Source of the DNA: Procambarus clarkii
Lineage: Eukaryota > Arthropoda > Malacostraca > Decapoda > Cambaridae
Direction: 5' to 3'
Assembly (NCBI RefSeq): GCF_040958095.1
Contig: NC_091173.1
Coordinates: forward strand, 17,181,241 to 17,245,240
Length of the DNA: 64,000 nt
Each line of letters begins with the position of its first letter. The first letter of the stretch is position 1. A program made the translations under genes and the position numbers. Shown piece by piece: positions 55,801 through 64,000 of the stretch. The notes beneath the pieces are model-generated. The model searched no databases and was not told where the DNA came from. It saw nothing but the letters and a program-made list of their open reading frames with translations.

Positions 55801-57950
55801 CTTAAGTTAGGTCACGTTTGTTAGAAAGTTTAGAACATTTGAGCATATACTGTGAAACTGTCCTGAACATCACTCAGTATGCCAATTCCAGAGCATAAAG
55901 ACACAACACGAACGAAGACATCGATCTCACCAAGGATCTTATCAAGGGACAAGTGACTCTGAGGAACATCGGGAAAGCAAGACCTGAAAACTGGGACACT
56001 CTACGAGGTGTGTGTTACTCTTAACGAAACAATGCATTTCTGACAGAAGGGCGCAGCTCTCTGTTTCATCAAGTGCCCACAAGTTAATCTTGTGTAGACA
56101 ATACGTAATCGTGCCAGAGACGTAACCCACTTCCTGCTCCGAGGAGAGGAGTCCAATGGGGAATCAGGAAAAGGGTCGAGGCTCGTGTGCAGAGATGTCA
56201 CCGTCAGACGCCGGCTGAGAGGCAATTGGTCGCTGTCATGGCGTACGGCTCGACGGGTGCATAGCAACAACTTTACCCTGTCGAGGGAATACTGGAGTAG
56301 GACTCGAAAGAGGGTAAACCTGTTGGCCTGATCGCTCCCCACATTACCCTTGGGGGAAGGGTGCGGGGGTTGGGGGGGGGAATATGAAGAGTAAAACACT
56401 TATAAAAAATGTATATACGGTCTTTAATTCCCTACGTCTTTACCCACTAAAGAGCCCAACTCAGGAAGGCAACATAAAGGCACCTGGGATTAATAGATGC
56501 CGGTCACCAGTAAGAAGTCAGATGGAACTCCAGGGAACAAATGGGGCGTCAACTTCATGATGCCCACGTGATCAGCCAGCTGCACAAGCTAACTCATACC
56601 TTTAGGTCACATTGAACTCCCATTTTACTGTTATCCTCCACTACAGAAGTGTTTCTTTCCAGGAGAAATGGCTCCTGGGTTCACAAACTGTCACACGAAG
56701 CGAAATGGGGAATTACGAGTCTCTCTGCACGAAAAACATACAGGTGGTTTGGAGCACAAATATATCTAGTCGGGCTTCCACTCGAGCCACCAGTTTGGCA
56801 TGAGAGAGAGAGTGAGAGGTAGCCAGGTGCCCCAACACATACCCCAACACCACATCAAGGTAACTGCCATGTGGGGGTGAAATAATGAACAAATATTACT
56901 CGAAAACTATAGTTTTCCTCTACACGAACTATGACAGTGTTAGAAAAATGTTCCATATATTGTTTAAGGGATTTTTTTTAACGTACATTTGACATATTTA
57001 TTCCTGATGATTAATTTTCTCGACAAGATAGTCTTTAATTAATACTCAAACTTAAGGTCTGGTGTCAACCCTTCTCTCTAAACATTTAAAAATGACCTGA
57101 AATCAAACTGAATATCTTGAACATAAACACGGTTAGATACCATATATTACTATTATTAAAACTGTTATAAAAAATAAATTTTTAATTTATATTAAACTAC
57201 AAGGGATACCCGGCGGTGCAAGGGGTCGACCCGGCCAACCCAGACAGTCTGTGTTTCTGTCTTCCCGTTTCTGCTTCTGTTTTGTCAGTCTGTCTGTCAG
57301 TCTGTTTCTCTCTGTCTTTTGTCCACCTGTTATTTTGACTCTCATCCCGTCACTGTGTAGTTGTGTCTATATGTCTGTCTGCCTGTCTTTCTGGTTATGT
57401 TATTGGATAAACAGCTGGAAAACTCACTAAAAACTGTGAAAACTTAGACTTTATAAGAGCCGCTGGGAGTCGCAAGAGGAACCTATCCTACTAAAGAAGA
57501 GAAATTGGGTGGAACCCCGACCTATATATGAGAGTCGTGTATTACTACCACAGTATCACCCAGTAAAGTTGTGCGAGGCTAGCCCCGAGCGTTTGGCCTC
57601 CAACCTCACCCAGAAGTTCTCTTCTACAAGCATTGACATGTAGTCTGTGGGCGAGGTCAGCAAATTTCACAATGGGGAAAATTGGAGTAGGATACGCTAG
57701 CCTAGCCCAGACTAACATACCTTGTCACAGATGTTGTTGGCTAAACGTTTCATACCATTTTTTTCTCAAGCGGGGACTATAATAACTCATGCAGCCCTAA
57801 TGATGCCGCAAATCATTACTACTGCCGGTCTCTGGGGAGCAGCTGTACATCACGAGTGCTCACCTTGACAACCAATCACTCTTCCCCGCTAGTGTCAATT
57901 TGTACACGCTGCTTGTACCTCGTGTTGTACAGTACTTTACTTCCTGACTT
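55801..57950. other. No gene recognised
   Basis: Open frames up to 132 codons (56001-56399, minus) have no recognised motif. A TCTGT-rich stretch lies at 57245-57400. Nothing else identified. Confidence 0.45.
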
Positions 57951-58065
<115 letters not shown>

Positions 58066-58445
58066 TCAAACGCGATTTACTACTCCACAAAGTTAATTAT
58101 CTCTATTATCGATATTAATTTCTTATATTTTGTTTCGGTTACAAGCCTAGTGTCTAGCACTGGAATATGATACTGTATTCATTTCTCTGGTTACAGCTGC
58201 TAACAGTTAGAATAAATTTAGCAACAGCCATTTCCCCAAGCCTTTTATATCTACTTTTATTATCAGCACTTGCAGCATGTTTATTTATTTCTTTTATATA
58301 TATATGTCTATTATGCGAGTGAACTGTCAATTCTGTACTGATTTTAACAGTTATTTTACACAATCATTTTGTTATTTGTGTTAACGGGAAGAGCACTACC
58401 GGCGTCAGTGTCCGCTCACACCACGCCTTCTATATAAGGGAGACT

Positions 58446-58690
58446 ATAAGGGAGCCGGTCGGCCGAGCGGACAGCACGCTGGACTTGTGATCATGTGGTC
58501 CCGGGTTCGATCCCGGGCGCCGGATAGAAACAATGGGCAGAGTTTCATTCACCCTATGCCCCTGTTACGTAGCAGTAAAATAGGTACCTGGGTGTTAGTC
58601 AGCTGTCACGGGCTGCTTCCTGGGGGTGGAGGCCTGGTCGAGGACCGGGCCGCGGGGACACTAAAGCCTCGAAATCATCTCAAGATAACT
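58446..58690 (+). mobile_element. tRNA-headed SINE (type A), intact
   Basis: Head with GGCCGAGCGGACAGCACGC (A box) and CCCGGGTTCGATCCCGGG (T arm and B box). Body TAGCAGTAAAATAGGTACCT and GTCAGCTGTCACGGGCTGCT. Tail GGCCTGGTCGAGGACCGGGC, GGGGACACTAAAGCCTCGAA and TCATCTCAAGATAAC. GGGAGAC followed by ATAA-like sequence on both sides may be a target duplication with one indel. It is among the best-preserved type A copies. Confidence 0.88.
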
Positions 58691-58714
58691 CCGGGGGAGA
58701 CATAAAGTTGACCA

Positions 58715-59060
58715 GTGGTGTGTAGGAGGAGAATGGAGCTGGGGAGAATGAGGGGAGGAAGAGTAGGGAGGAGTCAGAAAAGGAAAGGAAAAGAAGGGAA
58801 AGAGGGATAAGTGAGGAGGAAGGAAATGGAGAGGGCGGTGGAAGTCAAAATAAGAGGCAATGGAGGGCAAAGAGAAAATGGGAGAGGGATGGAAAATGGA
58901 AGAAGGAAAGATGAATGAAGGAGATAAAGAAATGAAAGAAACGGAAATGAGAGTAAGATGCAATGGAAAGTGGAAAAAGGCAAGATGAAAATGAAAAGGG
59001 CGACAAAAGTAGGGATGTGAAAAAGGGAAAAGGTGAAAGAAGAGAAGACAGGAGAGAAAA
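58715..59060 (+). repeat. Polypurine tract, about 340 bp
   Basis: The plus strand is almost entirely A and G, with words GGAAAGGAAAAGAAGGGAAA and AGAAAATGGGAGAGGGATGG. No clean period. Minus-strand Phe-Ser-Leu-rich open frames derive from it. Confidence 0.88.
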
Positions 59061-59332
59061 CAACCCCCACTTACATTGGTTCAAATTTCCGGCCAGGAGA
59101 GACGTTTGGGCAAGTTTCTTGACCCATCAGTTGCCAGACAGACTACGAGTAAGGCCACTGTTGTAGGCTGGAGAGGTAGCAAGTAGTGATCAAGGTATAT
59201 CTTATATAAAGAACTAAGCCAGTAAGACCACAGCACATCCTGGAGGTCAAAATATGTGTAGGGGGGAGGGGGGGAGGATTTGAGCAAAATCTGACCCATC
59301 GCCGTTTTCATTAATTGGCATATTTTCGGTAT

Positions 59333-59337
<5 letters not shown>

Positions 59338-59405
<68 letters not shown>
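59338..59405. repeat. (TA)n microsatellite, left of R2
   Basis: About 33 TA units. Confidence 0.97.
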
Positions 59406-59409
<4 letters not shown>

Positions 59410-59463
59410 CCTCCGAGGCTATGGGTCCCCCTTCTTCCAGCTAGAGGTGGTACTCCCTTCCAT

Positions 59464-59468
<5 letters not shown>
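59406..59468. repeat. Short dispersed repeat R2, copy 2, between two (TA)n arrays
   Basis: TTTCCTCCGAGGCTATGGGT, CCCCCTTCTTCCAGCTAGAG and GTGGTACTCCCTTCC match R2 at 23822-23890. TA arrays of similar length lie immediately on both sides. Confidence 0.65.

Positions 59469-59541
<73 letters not shown>
59469..59541. repeat. (TA)n microsatellite, right of R2
   Basis: About 36 TA units, passing into AT-rich sequence up to the LINE start near 59615. Confidence 0.97.
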
Positions 59542-59543
<2 letters not shown>

Positions 59544-59614
59544 TATACATACTTAAATATATATATTTAAACACTTAAATATATAGGTATATATACTATA
59601 AGAGACTATAAATT

Positions 59615-61131
59615 AGTCTCCTTGATATAATTTACTCAGCCCTTGACAAAAATGAGTTTCCGATTGAACTCTTCATTGACATGAGAAAGGCCTTCGTTAC
59701 TGTTAATCACAACTGCCTCTTACGTAAACTCCATCATTATGGAATCTGAGGCCACGCCCTGGGCTATATCCAATACTATCTTAGTGATAGACACCAATGT
59801 GTAGCCATCAATGATATAACCTCTCCCACTCTACCAATAACCGTTGGAGTGCCACAGGGCAGCATCTTGGGACCTCTCCTATTTCTTATAAACATCAATG
59901 ATCTGCCTAATGTCACCAACATTCAGAAACCTATATTGTTTGCTGATGATACTACCCTCATCTACTCTAACCCAAACCCACATACGCTAAATAATGTTGT
60001 TAATAATGAACTAAAAAAGTCCACTTATGGATGTCAACCAACAAACTAACACTTAACATAGAAAAGACCTACTACATCTTATTTGGAAGCAAATCAACAA
60101 ATGCAATTCAGCTTCAGATAGACACTGTTAACATTAGTAGTAAAAATGATGGAAAGTTTCTTGGCCTATTCCTAGACAAGAGACTCAACTTCAGCACCCA
60201 CATACAACACACAACTAAGAAAGTCTCTAAAACAGTATACTCTCAAAAATCAGATACTATGTACCTAACTCTGCTCTCATCTCACTATATTATACACTAC
60301 TCTATCCCTATCTTAATTATGGTATCTGTGCATGGGGTTCAACCACTGCAAACCATCTCAGGTCCATCATCACCCAGCAAAAATCTGCTGTCAGAATAAT
60401 AACAAATTCTGCTTTCAGACAACACTCAGTCCCCTTGTTTAACTCCTTAAACATGCTAAACATAATCTCACTCCACACATTCTCTTGTGTCAACTACATT
60501 TACAAAACCCTGTTCTTAAATGCAAACCTTGCTCTGAAACTCTCCCTGGACAGATGTAATAGGACCCATTATCACCACACCAGAAATAAATATCTCTTTG
60601 AGATCCCCAGAGTCAAACTTAATCTGTGCAAACACTCTATGCAAATAAAGGGACCTAGTCTATGGAACTCACTCCCTAATGAACTGAAAAGCTGTCCAAC
60701 TTTTGCGTCATTCAAAAACAAAACTAAAAAGTACCTAATTTCATCTTCATAGTTTTCTACCTTGTTGCTTTAAAATTGCACTGTATCTATTGCTACCCAA
60801 TCTCCCAATCTTCATGTACCCAATCCAAATAACTTTACCATTGTGATCATTGCTGTCTTCTTATATGTGCTTTCAATTTGCTGTATGATGCCTATTAATC
60901 TTCGTTTAAATTACCAATCAAGCTGTCAATGCAATCAATCAGAGCTTTAATATACCACTGTGCTTTAATATGCCTACTAATCTCTCTCATCTCATTTTTT
61001 TCTTTCTTGCAATGTTTCTGTTTATCATTTTATTAATTCCGCCAAAATTTACCTACTTAAAATTATGTTAGATTAAGGACCTGCCCGAAACGCTGCGCGT
61101 GCTAGTGGTTGTACAAGAATGTAACAACTCT

Positions 61132-61190
<59 letters not shown>
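59615..61190 (+). mobile_element. L2-like non-LTR retrotransposon, 5'-truncated, with tail
   Basis: Contains the second half of the RT, the post-RT region and a 3' untranslated region of about 430 bp. It ends TTAAGGACCTGCCCGAAACG, GTGGTTGTACAAGAATGTAA, CAACTCTTGTATATA followed by (TA)n at 61133-61186. That last block is the tail of the SINEs at 10096 and 61355. It carries one in-frame stop (TGA at 59748) and at least two frameshifts (near 60020 and between 60399 and 60435). Confidence 0.85.
59651..60752 (+). pseudogene. L2-like reverse transcriptase and C-terminal region, broken
   Basis: First frame: NEFPIELFIDMRKAFVTVNH (motif A; FID holds the catalytic Asp), stop after HHYGI, then ITVGVPQGSILGPLLFLINI (motif B region) and PILFADDTTLIYSN (motif C). 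The second frame starts MSTNKLTLNIEKTYYILFGS and includes GKFLGLFLDKRLNFSTHI. The third, 60435-60752, ends KGPSLWNSLPNELKSCPTFA, SFKNKTKKYLISSS before a TAG stop. The motif order is complete from motif A to the C-terminus. Functional Asp residues are retained, but the frame breaks prevent a working enzyme. Confidence 0.88.
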
Positions 61191-61354
61191 AAAAAATAAA
61201 AATATATATATATATACGTCACTAACGCCAGCCAGAACCCCTAGGAACAAAAGTCCCCCCAATGACATCCCACCAAGGAATGATTCCATAAGAGAAAACG
61301 GACGCCATTAATGGATAACTATTTTACTTTTGAAAACTACCTCATCTCGATGAT

Positions 61355-61700
61355 AATATTTTATTTACAAGAAGGTACAATGGGTTGGTGAGATTACATT
61401 AGAGTCATATTTACATTCTTGCAAAGTTAGTAACACTTATAGCGTTTTGGGCAAGTCCTTAATATAATTCACTGTGTCTGGGGACAGGAAGGCAGAGTGT
61501 ATTCATACACGTTAGGCTTTTATTGAGGTCCTCCCCGGTCAAGGTCGAAGTACTAACCCCGCCCAGGATGCAACCCCACAACAAGCTGACTAACTCCTGA
61601 CTACCTACTTGCTGCTAGGTGAACAGAGGCATTAGGTGAAAGGAAATGTGTCCAGCCATTTCTGTCCCGCCCGGGATTCGAACCCGGATGTATGGTAAGC
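61355..61700 (-). mobile_element. tRNA-like SINE (type B) with L2-type tail
   Basis: Minus strand: B box CGGGTTCGAATCCCGGGCGG (61687-61668), body with TAGCAGCAAGTAGGTAGTCA, tail AAGGACTTGCCCAAAACGCT, TTGCAAGAATGTAAATATGA and CCTTCTTGTAAATAAAA. The tail corresponds to that of the L2-like LINE directly to the left (61075-61135), which lies on the opposite strand. Confidence 0.8.
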
Positions 61701-62145
61701 TTATAACATAATCAGTGTGCTGCTACCCTATTCTGTAAGAAGGACCACACAGTGTAGATCAAAAGCAAGCTACAAGCTCATCGAACATCCCCACCTCACA
61801 GGGCGGCCAGTCATACATGGAATCAGGAGAGAATATGAAATGAAATTCTTTTACAAAATATTACAATTCTGCGCCATGCATACAATACACATGGTACAGA
61901 ATACAATATACAATACACTCACTATATAAAAACGAATGCAAAGCTTTTATAAATAGCATATCGTTATTGTTTGCCATTTAGTCAGTTTTCTTTAACTTTT
62001 ATCCATTTTCTTTGAATGCCAAGATGGGTAACAATTTTATTACAATTTGAATGCATTAAAATCAAATTCTACCTTACTCGCTTTGTATTAGGTAGCAGAA
62101 CATTGACGTGCACCAAAGAATATTAATAAAATGCATGTGATAATG

Positions 62146-62560
62146 TGATGACCAAACCACACATCCGAAAATGAAGAAACTAAGCGTTTCCGTCCGTCCA
62201 GTCGTTTTAGCATTATCAAGCCGTGTTAGCACATTATCACACGACTTAATAATGGTCCAAGATGGACTGAATCTTAGTCGTTTCAATTTCTTTCTTTATT
62301 ATACACCCCATACCCATCCCGTGGGCGGTGGTGTAAAGGATTACAGAGGCACATAATCGGTTCAGGAACTGAACCCTCTAGTTCGTTTAGCTAAGCAAAT
62401 AGCAATTTTTGACGCTAGTTACAAAATTATTAATGTTGTATACACATGTACACACTCTCATATATACATACATGTACATGAATCTTAGTCGTTTCTTCAT
62501 TTTCTGATGTGTGCATTGGTCAACAAATCTTCAGCCACGTTATTGTGACTCATAGTCTGA
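62146..62560. mobile_element. Foldback element F3, both arms, interrupted by a LINE insertion
   Basis: The left arm 62146-62227 contains GATGACCAAACCACACATCC and AAGCGTTTCCGTCCGTCCAG. The right arm (62244-62284 and 62496-62560) contains AATAATGGTCCAAGATGGAC, ATTTTCTGATGTGTGCATTG and GTTATTGTGACTCAT. The arms are imperfect reverse complements. The original element would be about 205 bp. It has no coding capacity. Confidence 0.82.
62285..62478 (-). mobile_element. 5'-truncated RNase H-LINE 3' end with 17-bp target duplication
   Basis: TGAATCTTAGTCGTTTC occurs at 62268-62284 and again at 62479-62495, exactly flanking 194 bp that match the 3' untranslated region of the LINE at 52458-52640 (plus strand: TACACCCCATACCCATCCCG, GTTCAGGAACTGAACCCTCT, ACGCTAGTTACAAAATTATT). 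This is the signature of target-primed reverse transcription with 5' truncation. It proves that the F3 element was in place first. Confidence 0.93.
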
Positions 62561-62679
62561 ATACGTGAAAAAGTTTGCATTAAAATTGGCGCCAAAGCAA
62601 AGAGGGCTAAACTACGAACATAGGCCAATGGAAATAAATCCAACAACAATAGAAGATAGAAAGAATAGACGGGATATGA

Positions 62680-63248
62680 GAACCCATCCTCTTGTTTATA
62701 TATTACGTTTTGTAACTATGTGCACAGTAGTACAAATATTGACGTACTAAGGAATTATATAGTAGAATTTTGTAATATTCTCTTTATAGTCTGAAAAAAA
62801 TTAAGATAAAAAATAAACTTAAATATTCCTAGGCCTAGTATAGCACACATACGTAATATATTAGGCCTCAGATAGCGTGAATTAGGCGTAGGAAGGTTAG
62901 ATTAGATTGGTTTATTTTATCTTTGCAACATAAATAGACAATCTTTTCCGGTCTGTTCAAATTCAACATGTCCGATTTCTACTCTATATATTTATTTATT
63001 AACTTATTTATCTATTTATTTATTTATTTATATACAAGAAGGTACATTGGGGGGTTAAGAGAGAACATAGGAATGATGTTGATTTTACAATCTTGTAAAG
63101 CCACTAGCGAGCATAGCGTTTCGGGCAAGTCCTTAAACTAACAGATAATTTTAAGTAGATAATTTACAGTAGACAATTGTTGTACGTCTGCATATGTACT
63201 TTGGTCCTCATCGTAACTATAAGTACTACCAAAACAGAAGGATGGGCT
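62680..63248. mobile_element. Inverted-repeat element (hAT-like?) with 8-bp target duplication
   Basis: GGATATGA at 62672-62679 and 63249-63256 flanks it exactly. Left end GAACCCATCCTCTTGTTTAT, then GTACAAATATTGACGTACTA and ATATTCCTAGGCCTAGTATA. Right end GCATATGTACTTTGGTCCTC, ATCGTAACTATAAGTACTAC and ACAGAAGGATGGGCT. An 8-bp duplication is typical of hAT, and also of Merlin and P elements; the terminal bases are too diverged to decide. Non-coding. It contains a further insertion at about 62985-63180. Confidence 0.88.
62985..63180 (-). mobile_element. L2-type LINE/SINE tail nested in the inverted-repeat element
   Basis: Plus strand: (TTTA)n at 62987-63030, ATACAAGAAGGTACATTGGG, AATCTTGTAAAGCCACTAGC and GCGTTTCGGGCAAGTCCTTA. 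This is the antisense of the tail of the L2-like LINE and related SINEs, and it lies where the sister element at 63541 has no such sequence. It is a 5'-truncated retroposon; exact ends and target duplication were not resolved. Confidence 0.78.
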
Positions 63249-63540
63249 GGATATGATCACAACTTATGAGATACTGAGGGAATAAATAGATAAGGTGGAC
63301 AAGGATAGCCTCTTCAAACTGAGAGAAAACAGGACAAGAGGACACAGGTGGAAGCTGGAAGCGCAAATGTGCAGAAGGGACGTAAGAAAGTACTCGTACC
63401 CTGTACGGGTAGCTGTAAAGTGAAATGCTCTAAAAGAGCAAGTTGTGGAAGTCACCTCCATACATAATTGTAGTTTGCTCAGTTTAAATATATTTTGGTG
63501 TTCAATCCCTGAATCCATTATGTGCCTCTGTAACCTTTTT

Positions 63541-63740
63541 CCAGCCCATCCTTCTGTTTAGCTAGTACTTATAGTAACCATGTGGACCATAGTACATATA
63601 TTGACGTAATGGACAATTAGAAAGAATAATTTGGTACTATTGAATTTGGACAAGCCGGAAAAGATTTCGTATTTATGTTGCTTATAAAACCTTAGCTAAA
63701 CATCCTAGGCCTAATACACGCTATCCGAGGCCTAATATTG

Positions 63741-63812
<72 letters not shown>

Positions 63813-64000
63813 CAATAAATGTTTATTAAGGTAAAAGTACATCGGGCAAGATGTGTGAAATCACTTAGTACATGTATGTGCTTAACTAGGTTAGGCATAT
63901 TAAAGTTTGATTTTTAGTTATATTTTTACCAGACTCTTTAAAGTGAATAGTACCAAATTGTGCAATCTAATTGCCCATTACGTCAATATATGTACTATGG
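63541..64000. mobile_element. Inverted-repeat element, continues past the window
   Basis: Left end AGCCCATCCTTCTGTTTAGC, TACTTATAGTAACCATGTGG, CCATAGTACATATATTGACG and TAATGGACAATTAG. At the right, ATTGCCCATTACGTCAATAT and ATGTACTATGG (to position 64000) are its reverse complement, so the outermost 45 bp or so of the right arm lie beyond the window. The interior holds CCTAGGCCTAATACACGCTA and an (AAT)n array. Confidence 0.88.
63739..63812. repeat. (AAT)n microsatellite inside the inverted-repeat element
   Basis: About 24 AAT units near the centre of the element, at a point where the sister copies have only the short CCTAATATA sequence. Confidence 0.97.

Larger units (their letters stand above)
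62565..63535 (+). mobile_element. CR1-like LINE C-terminal part, split by an inverted-repeat element
   Basis: Left piece 62565-62679 reads RPMEINPTTIEDRKNRRDM. The right piece, starting at 63249, reads DMITTYEILRE, KLRENRTRGHRWKLEAQMCR, RDVRKYSYPVRVAVK and ends near 63470, followed by a 3' untranslated piece with ATTATGTGCCTCTGTAACC. Removing the 62680-63248 insertion plus one copy of the 8-bp duplication restores a continuous junction in the same order as the LINE at 2267-2330 (GDMITTYKNLR). A few stops remain. Confidence 0.88.

Overview
This window is eukaryotic nuclear DNA with no recognisable single-copy protein gene. It is dominated by microsatellites, minisatellites, tRNA-headed SINEs, LINE fragments and foldback (inverted-repeat) elements. 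The repeat repertoire fits a decapod crustacean, most likely a crayfish-like animal: long (TA)n and (CA)n arrays, a SINE body reading TAGCAGTAAATAGGTACCTG, and elements carrying GACGACGTTTCGGTCC or CGAAACGCT tails. This assignment is an inference from memory of such repeats, not a search result. Nearly all long open frames are artefacts of tandem repeats or decayed retrotransposon reading frames.

Layout. 1-7.7 kb is a cluster of tandem repeats: (TA)n, (CA)n, (CT)n and minisatellites of 52, 30, 22 and 18 bp. It also holds a tRNA-Thr-headed SINE and a minus-strand CR1-like LINE 3' half. 7.7-20 kb is mostly unique-looking sequence with scattered SINEs, a 27-bp minisatellite and foldback elements. 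22-38.5 kb looks CpG-poor and rich in TACAGTACTGTA-like strings. It contains old LINE and SINE relics and one weak coding-exon candidate on the minus strand (30488-30595). 39.0-39.75 kb is a CpG-dense patch that could be a promoter or first-exon region. 40-52 kb again holds tandem arrays, including a related pair of 25-bp minisatellites in opposite orientation, and a LINE fragment ending in an RNase H-like domain. 52.4-64 kb contains the best-resolved transposon history: an RNase H LINE, an L2-like LINE, a foldback element broken by a LINE 3' end with a 17-bp target duplication, and a CR1-like LINE broken by an inverted-repeat element with an 8-bp target duplication. That last element carries a further retroposon tail inside it.

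How the parts relate. The main system visible here is a network of SINEs and LINEs with shared 3' tails. Three LINE lineages (CR1-like ending near 2000, CR1-like ending near 33330, L2-like ending near 61190) end in tails that also close three SINE types in the same window. This is the pattern expected if each SINE uses the reverse transcriptase of the LINE whose tail it carries. All comparisons were made by eye within this window; alignments and database searches were not possible.
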